Of a stretch of 64,000 bases of DNA, positions 33,112 through 45,179 are shown piece by piece. Source of the stretch: Channallabes apus (Eukaryota; Chordata; Actinopteri; Siluriformes; Clariidae); NCBI GenBank assembly GCA_030522415.1, contig CM060113.1, forward strand, positions 9,530,565 to 9,594,564, given 5' to 3'. The notes below the pieces were generated by a model. It saw nothing but the letters and a program-made list of their open reading frames with translations, did no database searches and had not been told where the DNA came from. The number at the start of each line of letters is the position of its first letter. Within the stretch, counting starts at the first letter, position 1. A program made the position numbers and the translations under genes.

Positions 33112-34090
33112 CTTGAAACAAATCTCAAATATACAAATAAGTTGATCCCTAATGGGAGCATCCAGAAGAGGAAGAGGAAGAATATTAAGAAGAACAGTAA
33201 TGTGTAAACATGCAAAATAAATGAATCATTGATTAATTAACAAGGTGAAAAAAAAAAGAAAAACAATTGTATGCAAAAAATATAACACGAAATAAGTGAT
33301 TAATGTCTGAAAATGACATGAAAATAAACACGGTGTATAAACAGAAAAAAATAACTGCATCCTCAAAACGAGTATCTTAAATTATAACAATTAATTAAGT
33401 AAATAATTAGTTTACACAGTAAAAATGAATGAATGTGTGAAAAACAAAAAAAGAATGTGTAAAAACATGATTGATGATGTATGTGTGAAAAGCACTTGGA
33501 AAAAAAACTAAAAAGTTAAAAAAATCTTAATCATGTGTGAAAGCCTTGTCACCTTGTGTTACCTTCAAAACAAATTACTATATTTTTAATAGAATTAAAT
33601 CTTAATTCTGAAAAAATTTTAATCGATTTCTTTCCCCTTTATTGACTGTGATCAAACCAGAAACTTTGATTCTTAGCCCTGCCTCATGGCTGTGCAGCTT
33701 CTGCTGGCCCAAAACATCTGTGCTGCTTGTCTGGCACTGTCTATTCAGAACTGCCACAGAAGTCGTATGAGGAGCAATATGCCATGAAAATGGTTGCGGC
33801 TGAGGCTCCTTTCCTAAGTGCTTTATATTTTCTTTATAGTAGTAGTTTATAGTTTGTTTATAGAGTGCCTGAAAAACTAATATTTCATTGGACTGAGCAT
33901 TTATTTCCACGCAGAGATGCATTAATCTTTGCTCAAGGTCTTGTATCGGTCATGGGAGATTTGAACCAATGCTTTATAGGTTCTTTAGTATATAGTAGAA
34001 CTCTTTATAGTGTCTTTATAATATACTATTGTTCTTTATAGTTTCTTTATAGCATAATATAGTGACTTAAACTTTATTTATGGTATAATA
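33112..34090. other. Unrecognised AT-rich interval
   Basis: A minus-strand open frame of 106 codons at 33602-33922 has no family resemblance I can name and no exon boundaries. The remainder is A/T-rich. Confidence 0.45.
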
Positions 34091-34094
34091 TACA

Positions 34095-34650
34095 GTAGGT
34101 GTTCAAGTCAAACAGAGACTCGTCTAATGGACAGATTGATATTTACAGAACATTTCAAGAACAGTACTGTGATGAGAACATTTGAACGATAAAGAAGGCT
34201 GTACGTCCGTGAATAATGATCCCACTGCATGAACATTTAGTAAGTTGAACGCCTGACATTTAACATTTAACATTTAACATGTCAACAACATGCAGCACAG
34301 ATACCGTGAGTGGGAACTGTACACGCAATCATTAATGAACACCTGCATTTCCAGAAGGCAAGTGCACATTGGGTACCGAGAGAGCTCTTTGCCTTTGATT
34401 AGCACAGGAGATTGCTAATCTGCAGTGAGTTAAAGGAATGTTTTGACACTTCTGATCATGGCTCTGGTGTACTGAGAAAACTTTCTACCTTGACGGTATC
34501 CAGGCACTAGTGAAAAATGTGGATAAGTGTATTGGTGTAGCAGGGGATTATATAGAAATAAAAATAGTGTTTAATTTTCATAACTGTGTTCTGTTTTTCT
34601 CTATTTTGCGCAATTAAAAAGTCCCGCTTTCGACATCAACACCTCGTTTT
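34095..34650 (+). mobile_element. Mariner-like relic, copy 1
   Basis: It starts AGGTGTTCAAGTCAAACAGAG and ends near AAAAGTCCCGCTTTCGACAT. This layout matches mariner-type elements ending in the inverse 'GTTCAAGTCAAAC'. Interior blocks shared with copy 2 include GAACACCTGCATTTCCAGAA and GGTACCGAGAGAGCTC. Internally deleted, no usable ORF. Contains a 9-bp ATTTAACAT triplicate at 34258-34284. Confidence 0.65.
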
Positions 34651-34951
34651 AGTAAAGTGGCTTCATTAAAGTATAGTATGGTACTACCGTATGTAGTTTT
34701 TTTTTACTATACAGTAGTATAGTGCTTTTAGTTTTTTTATTAAGAGTATAGTGCAGTATAGGTTGTATAATATTCATTGTATAATATTATGCATCATACT
34801 GCAGTTTTTTTTAGAAGTACTGTATAGTGATTTATATTTTCCTCATGGTATAATACAGTGCTTTATAATAAAGTATAGTGCATTTTTTTATTGTATAGTG
34901 CTTTAAACTTTCTTCATAGTATAGTATATAGTATATAGTACTACAGTATAT

Positions 34952-35630
34952 ACAAGGGCTGTTCAAGTCAAACTAGGACTCATCTCATGAGCAGAAGAAG
35001 GAAGGAAACCGATTACAGTTTACAAAAGACTTCAAGCAAAGGGCGGTGATGAGACTCTTAGCGGCAGCAAAACATTTGACTGGTGCAGACATTTTGAAAA
35101 AGACTGTATGTCTGCGAATGATGATCCTGGCTGAGGTGGCGCTGAGCCTACTGCAGTCATTCCCTTGACAATTCAATGAGTAGCCTGATGTATGATCGAT
35201 GTCGCCAACATTCAGCAGAGATGCATCTGTGAGTGAGAAGTGTACTCACAATCAATCATGAACACCTGCATTTCCAGAAGGCAAGTGCATGCTGGGTACC
35301 GAGAGAGCTCATTGCCTTCAATTGGTCGCGAAGATTGCAACTCTGCAGTGAGTTAAAGGAGCGTTTTGACATGGAAGTTGAGAATGTCCGATCATGGCTC
35401 AGGCGTACTGAGAAATCTTTCTACCTTGATGGTATCCAAGCACTAGTGAAACCCTGTAGCAGTAGTAGTAGTGCATTAGTGTAGCGTTGGATTATATAGA
35501 GAAATTAATGTTTTATTCTTCTAAATCTGTGTTTCTTATAAAACGGTGTTTGAGATTTTATTAAACAACAAAACAAAATTGCATTTCTTATAAAACTGTC
35601 TTTGAGTTCAAGTCTCGGTTTGACATGAAT
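34952..35630 (+). mobile_element. Mariner-like relic, copy 2
   Basis: It starts AAGGGCTGTTCAAGTCAAAC and ends near AGTCTCGGTTTGACATGAA. It is colinear with copy 1 but retains more of the 5' coding region (translated fragments around 35045-35100). Multiple stops. Confidence 0.7.
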
Positions 35631-35846
35631 GTAGTTTTGCAATATTACAATATAGTGCTTGATAGTTTCTTTAAAGTGTAATATTGTCCTATATAGCTAT
35701 TTAGAATAAAATCGGGCTTATAGTGCTTTTATTTTCTTTATAATAAAGTATATAGCTATATAGTTTATTCATAGTACAGTTTAGACCTATATAGTGCTTA
35801 AAAATTATTAATAGTATAGTGTATATAGAAGTATAGGTTCTTGATG

Positions 35847-36118
35847 CGCGGCGCGGTGGTGTAGTGGTTAGCACTGTCGCCTTGCACCACCAGGGTCTGG
35901 GTTCGATTCCCCGGCCAGGCTCGATTCCTGTCTCTAATTGGCGTTCCTAAATTGCCCGTAGTGTGTGAGTGTGTGTATGTGTGTGTGCCCTGCGATGGAT
36001 TGGCACCCTGTCCAGGGTGTACCCCGCCTAGTGCCCGAAGTCTCCTGGGATAGGCTCCAGGTCCCCCGCGACCCTGAACACAGGATTAAGCGGTATAGAA
36101 AATGAATGAATGAATGAA
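35847..36118 (+). mobile_element. V-SINE with internal deletion of the core
   Basis: A 12-bp TSD, AGGTTCTTGATG (35835-35846 and 36119-36130), flanks a copy with an intact head (GTGGTGTAGTGG, GGTTCGATTCC). It jumps from GATTCCTGTCTCT to AATTGGCGTTCC, losing the conserved central domain of about 100 bp. The 3' part and (AATG)n tail are complete. Confidence 0.93.
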
Positions 36119-36131
36119 AGGTTCTTGATGC

Positions 36132-36923
36132 TGTAATATAGTAGTGTATAGATTCTTCATACTGTAGTACAGTATAATATATACCATAGTTATGTTAAAG
36201 TATTGTATAGTACTTTATAGTTTCTTTGTAGCATATGCGATGAATGTAACCTGTTTTAGTAATTCTCCTCACATCGCCACTTCGATGTTGTGGACTACAG
36301 ACAGCAGTGTGACCGTGGGGACAACAGTCTGCAGGTTTTTATTCTTATCACAGTATGCACAAGGTGTTTCCACTAACTAACTCAGCTTTATCTTGAGTGG
36401 AATAACTAATCGATGAATATTTTAGTTGGAATAAAACCTTGCAGACCTTGCAGGGAGGTTATACTTCATCTGAATGAGTAGATTCTGTAGTAGTCACACG
36501 CACTGACCGCTGAACACACTCCAGCTTCACCTGCCAGCTGCTGACTCCAATGATCCCTGATGTTAAACACCGCAAAACAACAATGTTGTAAAATCTTACC
36601 TTAAATAAAAGAGCACTTAAAAGCCCTTTCCATCACCTCCTGCCTCATCTACTGTATGTTCAGCAGTACTGTAGTATGTCACACATGCTACTGTATACTG
36701 CATTATAGTTTCCGTATAGTATAAATAAAATACCTTATCATTTCTGCTGCTCTAGTTTAAGTAAAGTTACAATAAATTACAATTAAAATACCCAGCAGTG
36801 TTTGTGCTCCTACTAAATGAATCTATTATGAATGTGGGTTGATAACTTGCCATTAAAATGAACAAAAAGATTCATAATTAATTGTGACAACACAGTCATG
36901 GCTAATGAGGCAACTCATAGCAT
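36132..36923. other. Unrecognised AT-rich interval
   Basis: No gene. Unusually many TACTGTA/TACAGTA heptamers (36160, 36168, 36650, 36667, 36689). Confidence 0.5.
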
Positions 36924-37165
36924 TCATTCATCTTCAGTAACCGTTTTATCCTGGTCAGGGTCAAAGTGGATCTAGAGAATTCTACCAGATATTGGCCCCC
37001 AGGCACACTCATATCAGTCAGTCATTTACAATTAGGGGTAATTTAGCATAGCCAGTTCAACAGTTTGTGTGGCATAAAAAGGTGGATGGAAACAACACAG
37101 AGAAAGCATGAACCAGTTTTGCTAGAGCTGTAAGATGGCGACAGTACCTGCTGCGCCACCACTCG
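36924..37165 (-). mobile_element. Old V-SINE of another subfamily
   Basis: Minus-strand order: inverted head GCGCCACCACT, then ...ATTAGGGGTAATTTAGCATAG, and the tail side ACCGTTTTATCCTGGTCAGG with CATTCATTC. Strongly diverged. Confidence 0.6.
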
Positions 37166-37419
37166 TCCTCCATTTCACTGTTCATTGTGATGGAAAATTG
37201 TAAAAAGGCGGTTTCCAGTGTTAATATGGAAATAGCCTAAAGTAAAAAACTTGGCAAATCCATTTAATATAATTTTTTTTAACCTTTATTGAGCTTTATT
37301 TATGCAATATTACACATAAGAGAATACTATACTGCTGGATTTGCCACAGTCACAATGCAGTTGTAGGCATGAGTGCTGAAGGCATCACAGCCATGCTACA
37401 TTAATATTCAGTCATTCGT

Positions 37420-37575
37420 CATATGCACCTTACAGCACAGTAAAAGGATTTTTTCCCCACATATCTCAGCATGATAGGGGCAGAATGCAGGGTCAGCCAG
37501 GATACAGGGGTTAAGGGCCTTGCTCAAGGGCTCAACAGTGAAAGCTTGTATGGCGGACCCATACTGGTGGACTTT
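37420..37575 (-). mobile_element. tRNA-SINE (AFC-like) 3' part
   Basis: GCAGGGTCAGCCAGGATACA and TTAAGGGCCTTGCTCAAGGG are the inverse of the AFC-type SINE body. The head is lost. Confidence 0.65.
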
Positions 37576-38299
37576 CAAACATACTGCGACTGAGAGTTAG
37601 TATAATTTATTGTTGTAGAAGATAGGGAATGTGGAGTGACACATATAGTTAAATGTAACCCATTGGTGTTACTTTCCATTATCACCACTTGTGGAAAGCC
37701 CCGCAATGGGATTGCTTGGTCATAACTGTAGTATAATAATTTATATATGATTATTTCAACTTTAGAAACAACACACACCATACCTTTGGCTGAACAGTGT
37801 GAAAGAAGATACTAAAAATCAACATTTCATTTTATTTTATTTTATTCTGAACATCAACTCACTCACTAATTACAGGTCAATGAATCCCATTCCATCCAGA
37901 CCTTTAGCCTGTTGATTCAAGAACATTTAAAGTAATTTAGCTATTAGTCATGGCTCATGAAGCTGGAAAGTGCTAAAGACAAATAGACAACACCTCTTGA
38001 GCCCTTACAAATGTTTTCACTGGTTTCATGGTCTGCAAAGCTTATTTGAAGCAATATGGCTTCTTTAGAGTATTGGATTCATACCAATGAGAAATGAATA
38101 ATATTTGCATTCATCCTTTACGTCCGTTTGTTTAAACATATCCTTGCAATTAGTCATACTTGTTGGATCCCTGGTTTACGCAATGGGTGTAAATAAAGTG
38201 ATCAACCACAACATCAACACCACCAGCAGGTGAGCTGAACAAGCATAGGGTTTGTTGACAGGGTTAAGATTAAGATTCAGTTACTTTCACCTTGTACTT
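37576..38299. other. Unrecognised interval
   Basis: A short TTTTA repeat lies at about 37827-37845. No gene or family recognised. Confidence 0.5.
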
Positions 38300-38460
38300 T
38301 AAGGTGAACTGATTTTTTTCAATATCCCTGTAAGGAATATGGGGTCAGAGCAGAGGGTCACCAGGCTATAGCAACCCTGGAGCAGGTAAGGTTAAGGCCG
38401 TTGCTCATTGAACCTTCTGTCCAGTAGCCCAGAGGTTAAACAGTTTGAGGCACCTAAGCT
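38300..38460 (-). mobile_element. tRNA-SINE (AFC-like), degraded
   Basis: GGGGTCAGAGCAGAGGGTCA and AACCTTCTGTCCAGTAGCCC match the same family in inverse orientation. Confidence 0.55.
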
Positions 38461-38944
38461 TTAGTCAGGGGTAAGTGCCCAGCAAATATTTAACATGTAA
38501 GACACATTCAAACGTTGGCAATGCTGGACATCCCAGGACCAACTGAATGAGGTATGATTGACCTAAAATAATGGATTGCTAAATTCAATGTAAAATTAAC
38601 AGCTAGAGATAAATGTATTTGGAACTGATCCTAATGTATTCTAGATGTCTCTGGGAGGTTTCGGAATTTTAAGTTGTCAAAATGTTGTGGTTGCATTAAT
38701 CATCACCATCAACGTTATAGACGTTTTGGACAACATTGGCATTTGGTTGTGTTTGAACCATTGATTCTATAATATCAGAACATTGTTGATAAAATGATGA
38801 TGGACTAATGATTAATTGACTTCAAGACAATATTGCCTGAGCAGGAGTCCAACTCTTGCTTTCACCACATGACCACAAGACTCTATGTTGAAAGCATGTC
38901 ATGGCATTGGACCACAAGGCATTCTGTTGCTGCTTATAAATGTG

Positions 38945-40585
38945 TGTACCATGGCGATGGAATGTTTTCAAACCCCTTAAAGTTTTCTATATTTTGTTAT
39001 CATCTTAAAATGGATTAAAATCCTGTTTTTCTGATTCAACTCAATACTCTACAATGAAAAAGTAGAACAGGTATTTGGAGTGTTTTCTTTAGAAAAAAAG
39101 ATTGAAATATTGCATTTAGAGTATAGAAGTATTCAGACCTGCCAGTTAGTACTTGTTTTTAAGTTGTTCTTACAGCACTGGCAGTCTTAGTCTGCTTGTA
39201 AGTAATTCTGCAAGCTTGGAACACCATCCTTTTGAAATTCTCTTTGATTCTTCTTGGAATTAAGATTAACACACTTTGCATGGGCAGCATTGGTGCACAG
39301 CCATTTTCAGGTCTGTTCAGTGATGTTCTATTGATTTTGGAGCCACTTGTGTGTTATCCTGTCATTTTGCTTTAAGTCCTTGTCTTGCTGAAATGTAATC
39401 TGTCGCTCCAGCATGAGATCATGAGTGCTGCGGAGAAGACTTTCTGCATCCATTTCCCCTATACTGTATACTGACTAATCTCCCAGTCCCAGTGGACGAA
39501 AACCAGCCCACAGTATGATGCTGTCAACACCGTGTTTGACAGGATGTATAGTTTTAACAAGGTGGTGTGCAATGCCTGATTTCCTGACTCCAGATAGTTT
39601 AATCTTTATGCCAACAAACCACAGGATTTTGTATCTCATGGTCTGAGAGTTCTTCACACACCTTTTGGCAAACTCCCAGGATGATGCCATGTGAGGAAAG
39701 ACTTGTGTCTGGCTGCTCTACCATAGAGGCCTAATACAAGAGATCTCATTTAAAATGACCTGAAGGTTTTTGGTTATCTGTTTGACCAACGCCTCTTTGT
39801 CTGCAATCATTCAGTTTGGCTTGGTGGCCGGATCTGGAAAAGCTGTTAGTTGTTCCAAATCTCTTCCATTTAAAAATTATGGAGGCTATTGTGCTTGCTA
39901 CTGTGGCACCTTAAATATGCAGGTGTACGGCTTTCTTAATTATGTTAAATGCATTCAATTACTGTAGGCATAAGTGGACTAGGGTCAAGTTGTAGAAGAA
40001 TCTCAAGGATCATTAATAGTAGTTTGATGCACTAGAGCCCAATTGCAAGTGTCATTAATAAATGTCATAAAGGGTCTAAATACAATACTTATGCAAATGG
40101 TATATATATATATTTTTTTTTTCATTCATTCATCTTCTATACCGCTTAATCCTGTGTTCAGGGTCGTGGGGGACCTGGAGCCTATCCCAGGAGACTTCGG
40201 GCACTAGGCGGGGTACACCCTGGACAGGGTGCCAATCCATCGCAGGGCACACACACATACACACACACACACACACCCAATCACACACTACGGGCAATTT
40301 AGGAACGCCAATTAGCCTAACCTGCATATCTTTGGACTGTGGGAGGAAACCGGAGTACCCGGAGGAAACCCACCAAGCACGGGGAAAACATGCAAACTCC
40401 ATGCACACAGAGACGGGAATCGAGCCTGGACGGGGAATCGAACCCTGGACCCTGGAGGTGCTTTTGTCTTTGTTTATTATAAATGAACCTATTTTGCTTT
40501 GTCATTGTGGAGTACTGTGTGTAGAATGATGAGGAAAAAAGGATTTAAATCCATTTTAGTGCTATACTGCACATAACAATAAGGG
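38945..40585 (-). mobile_element. Salmonid-type Tc1 relic split by a V-SINE
   Basis: Minus-strand transposase remnants run through the element (39120-39920). Recognisable pieces are CTCATGGTCTGAGAGTTCTT, CTTTTGGCAAACTCCCAGGA, and CTAATCTCCCAGTCCC near the middle. The short open frame 39475-39690 is one such piece. The terminal region resumes after the SINE (40462-40585) with GCTTTGTCATTGTGGAGTAC and ATGATGAGGAAAAAAGG. Coding capacity is lost. Confidence 0.7.
40122..40461 (-). mobile_element. V-SINE, 5'-truncated, inside Tc1 relic
   Basis: The (ATTC)n tail, 3' part, core and box B (inverse) are present. The head stops at GGAGGTGC. No clear TSD because the left flank is a T-rich tract. Confidence 0.9.
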
Positions 40586-42083
<1,498 letters not shown>

Positions 42084-43282
42084 TTTGTAGAGTCAAAACT
42101 CTAAAAAAAAAAAAAAAAACTCTTCATGAGTTTGTCATAATGCTTGATTCATTTTCTCAAGTTATTGTGACAGTTGTTACAGACATAATTAAAATCCCAG
42201 GCTTCTATTAACACTTATTATTATACAGTATGTCTATAAGAGTGTAAAAATTAAAAAAGTAAATAATTTTTCCACCGAGAAGATTAATTTTTTTATCTAA
42301 TTAATTTTCCAACAGCTATTTGTCCTATGACACTACTGTAACTTGCTTCACAGATGTTTGAAAACATTTATTGTAACTGTACATGGCTAAAATATACAGT
42401 ATTAGAATTTCTTTTTTTTATTTTTATTAAATGATCATTTTCCTTGTTTTTTTTATTTTACACAAATTAAAAATTTGTACTTTAAGCAAAATGTTATGGT
42501 ATAAGACTTATGACTTGAGGGTCATAAAGGCATTGCGCCCCCTGTGGGTGATTATTTTGAATATTTGAACAGCATGCCCTCAAGCACTTTATTACTTAAA
42601 TGACAGCTGACTTGGTAGTTCAGTGCACTTCTGCTCTGTCAGAGTCACATAATAATGATGACGATGATGTAACACAGCCTGGCATGAGGTTAAATTAGAA
42701 AATCGAACCAGGGTGACATTTCCAAATGATGCACGACAGCTTCTGAATGTGAATGTGGTGGGAATAACATTGACATGAAAGTCTGTTGGGTAACACAATG
42801 ACATAGTGAAAATAATTACTCTATACTGTAATAACAGAGCTCTGTATATGTTCTTTGGCATTTAAGTAAACACTTGTTACATTTTTTTTTCTTAAAGTTT
42901 ATGAATACTGTACTTATGGAAATGCCATCACACTGTAACTTTTCTAACAATTTCTACAAAATTTCTCCAAATTAATTCCTATTTCTGATTTGATGTTCAA
43001 CATGGTTCTCATAGGCAACTATGGATACTGTATTTACTCTAAATATGAATTAATAATGACACATTTCCTGGGTTTTCATACAGTAACCCTTTACAAACAT
43101 GATGAGCAGAAAAGCAAATCAAAATGGAAAAACACCTTCAAATTTGATGCAGTTGGGCTACAACAGCTGAAGTTCTGCTTTTGTCAGCCATAAATATGAA
43201 TCTTTGTTGAAAGTGGACACAGCCTTACTGTAAATGGACAATTGTGGGAAAAAAAACAAAACATAATAATAATAATAATAAT
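42084..43282. other. Unrecognised interval rich in TACWGTA heptamers
   Basis: No gene. Eight TACAGTA/TACTGTA heptamers lie between 42224 and 43232. A short (ATA)n at 43262-43283 abuts the Gypsy fragment. Confidence 0.5.
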
Positions 43283-43284
43283 AT

Positions 43285-44203
43285 ATGTTCCAGCGCATCA
43301 CTCCCGCTCTGCAGTGGCCTAGGAGTATTTGGTCCTCACTTTTACAGTGCAAGTTTGTGGGTAAAGCTCAGGAAGTGTGTTCTGCCTTAACACTTGAACA
43401 AAGTGTAGATTATGAAACTGTTCACTCAGCCGTGTCGCGCGCATACAGTATGAACTTGTCCCCGAAGCTTATCGACAGAAGTTTCGAAAACATGCCAAAT
43501 CCGCCAGCCAAACATTTGGAGAACTCGCCCATGAAAAATGCGCTTTGTTCGACAAGTGGTGTGCAGCCAGTAAAGTCACCACCTTTGATCAGCTAAAAGA
43601 ACTGATACTATTAGAAGAGCGACAGTGCTAACCACTACACCACCTGCGCCGCTTAGAAGAGTTCAAAGACAGACAAAAAAACTAAATATTCCGGACAAAA
43701 TAGTTGTTTATCTAAATGAATAAAAAGTCTCGTCGCTCGCTGATGCTGCCGTTTTGGTCACTCACAAAACTGTGTTTTCGCCACCTCGGCGCAATATTAC
43801 TAATCATAGCTCTAAAGTTTCTGCTAATGCGTCTAATTATGGTAGTGATTCCCGGGAATGTTTCTATTGTCACAAATCTGGACATTTTATCACTACCTGT
43901 CCCGCATTATCTCGTAAGCACTGTCGTAAAGCACAGAACACTAAGAGTGTGGCTTTTGCTCAGGTACCACCGCAGCCAGCTGAAAGTTCAATTTCGCCTT
44001 CGGCGGTGGACGCTGCTTTTAACCCATTTATCTTGGATGGAACGGTTTCGCTTTCGGACACAGATTCTGAGCCTACGCCACTTCGTATTCTGAGAGACAC
44101 CGCCGCTGCTCAGTCCTTTATTTTGGAAGGTGTCTTGCCTTTATCTGACCAGTCTAGTTGTGATGCAGATGTTTTACTTCAGGTAATTGAACTTGTGTGG
44201 TGA
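43285..44203 (+). pseudogene. Gypsy gag pseudogene with CCHC knuckle
   Basis: The N-terminal part (43320-43610) codes for a helical Gypsy gag segment (WSSLLQCKFVGKAQEVCSAL). The frame shifts at 43446 because of an extra 5 bp within TACAGTA. It is interrupted again by a 33-bp SINE piece at 43620-43652. Downstream, 43754-44203 encodes a zinc knuckle CFYCHKSGHFITTC, which fits C-X2-C-X4-H-X4-C with all ligands present, followed by an acidic Ser/Pro-rich tail. Gag normally packages element RNA; here no intact product can be made. Confidence 0.8.
43611..43661 (-). mobile_element. 33-bp head-only V-SINE with TSD
   Basis: Bases 43620-43652 match only the 5' tRNA-like head of the V-SINE (inverse of GTGGTGTAGTGGTTAGCAC plus a few bases). 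They sit between perfect 9-bp repeats TTAGAAGAG (43611-43619 and 43653-43661) inside the gag sequence. Confidence 0.88.
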
Positions 44204-44229
44204 AAGCTCCATTACATACGATTTATCTT

Positions 44230-45156
44230 AACTGTGATATCGTGTCTGGTTTTTTGTTAAGGTCGCAGTTTGTCCTCAGTTGCCAATTAAAGGAGTTTCT
44301 CTTATTTTGGGTAACGATTTAGCTGGTGGTAAGGTTTTTCACTTGCCTGTTGTAACGGATGCTGCTGAGGTGCATGAAAGTGACGCGCTGTCACGTGAGT
44401 TTCCCTCTGTTTTTAGTACGTGTGTGGTGACGCGCGCTCAGGCTCGTAAAATGAAGGATGTTGATGATCTTTCTAATACATTTATGTGTAGTGATAACCC
44501 AGTATTTGAAGACGAGAATTTGTCTTCCAGTCCACATGTTTCGCCGGAGGATAAGGTCTCCTCTGTACAAGATGATGTCGCTACATGGGGTGTTGGGCGA
44601 GAGCAGTTTGTTGGCGCTCAGAAATCTGACGCGTCTCTTTCGTTGTATTGCTGCAGCTGTAGATAGTGCTGAGTTACCTAGTAGCATATTTCTTTGATGA
44701 TGTTTTAATGCGAAACTGGTCACCCTCTGATGTTAAGCATGAGTCAAGAGCTGTTTTCCAGGTTGTGGTTCCAAAACCATATAGAACACAAGTTTTGCGT
44801 ATTGCCCATGACCATGATCTCGCTGGTCACCTTGGTGTAAGGAAGACCCACCTCCGCATTTTAAATCATTTCTTTGGCCTGCCATGAAGTCTGAAGTTGC
44901 TAAGTACTGTCGGTCCTGTCATGTTTGCCAAATTGCAGGGAAACCTAACCAGGTTATTCCCCCTGCTCCACTTCATCCTATCCCTGTTCTGGGAGAGCCT
45001 TTGGAGAGCCTTTTGTTAGATTGTGTTGGTCCCCTTCCTCGAACTAAGTCTGGTAATGTGTATCTGCTAACCCTGATGTTTGTGGCTACTAGATATCCTG
45101 AAGCCATACCTCTGCATAGCATCAAACCTCGATGCCATGGTTATAATTGTGAATAG
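44230..45156 (+). pseudogene. Gypsy protease-region and integrase pseudogene
   Basis: Near 44270-44330 the frame reads LPIKGVSLILGNDLAGGKVF, typical of the end of the Gypsy protease region. A linker with SVFSTCVVTRAQARKM follows. The integrase zinc-binding domain occupies 44740-44940: histidines in AHDHDLAGHLG and cysteines in CRSCHVC. It is split by a one-base loss near 44875 that creates a stop. The start of the integrase core follows (LLLDCVGPLPRTKSGN, with the first catalytic Asp), and coding ends shortly afterwards at 45156. The second and third catalytic residues are gone. Confidence 0.8.
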
Positions 45157-45179
45157 GATGTTCACTCTTAAGGGAGGGG

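Noticed and set aside
33602..33922. 106-codon minus-strand open frame
   Set aside because: No recognisable motif, no exon signals, in AT-rich DNA. Length is within chance.
35847..35920. tRNA genes suggested by box A/box B at several SINE heads
   Set aside because: The heads lack a full cloverleaf and are followed by SINE bodies and TSDs.
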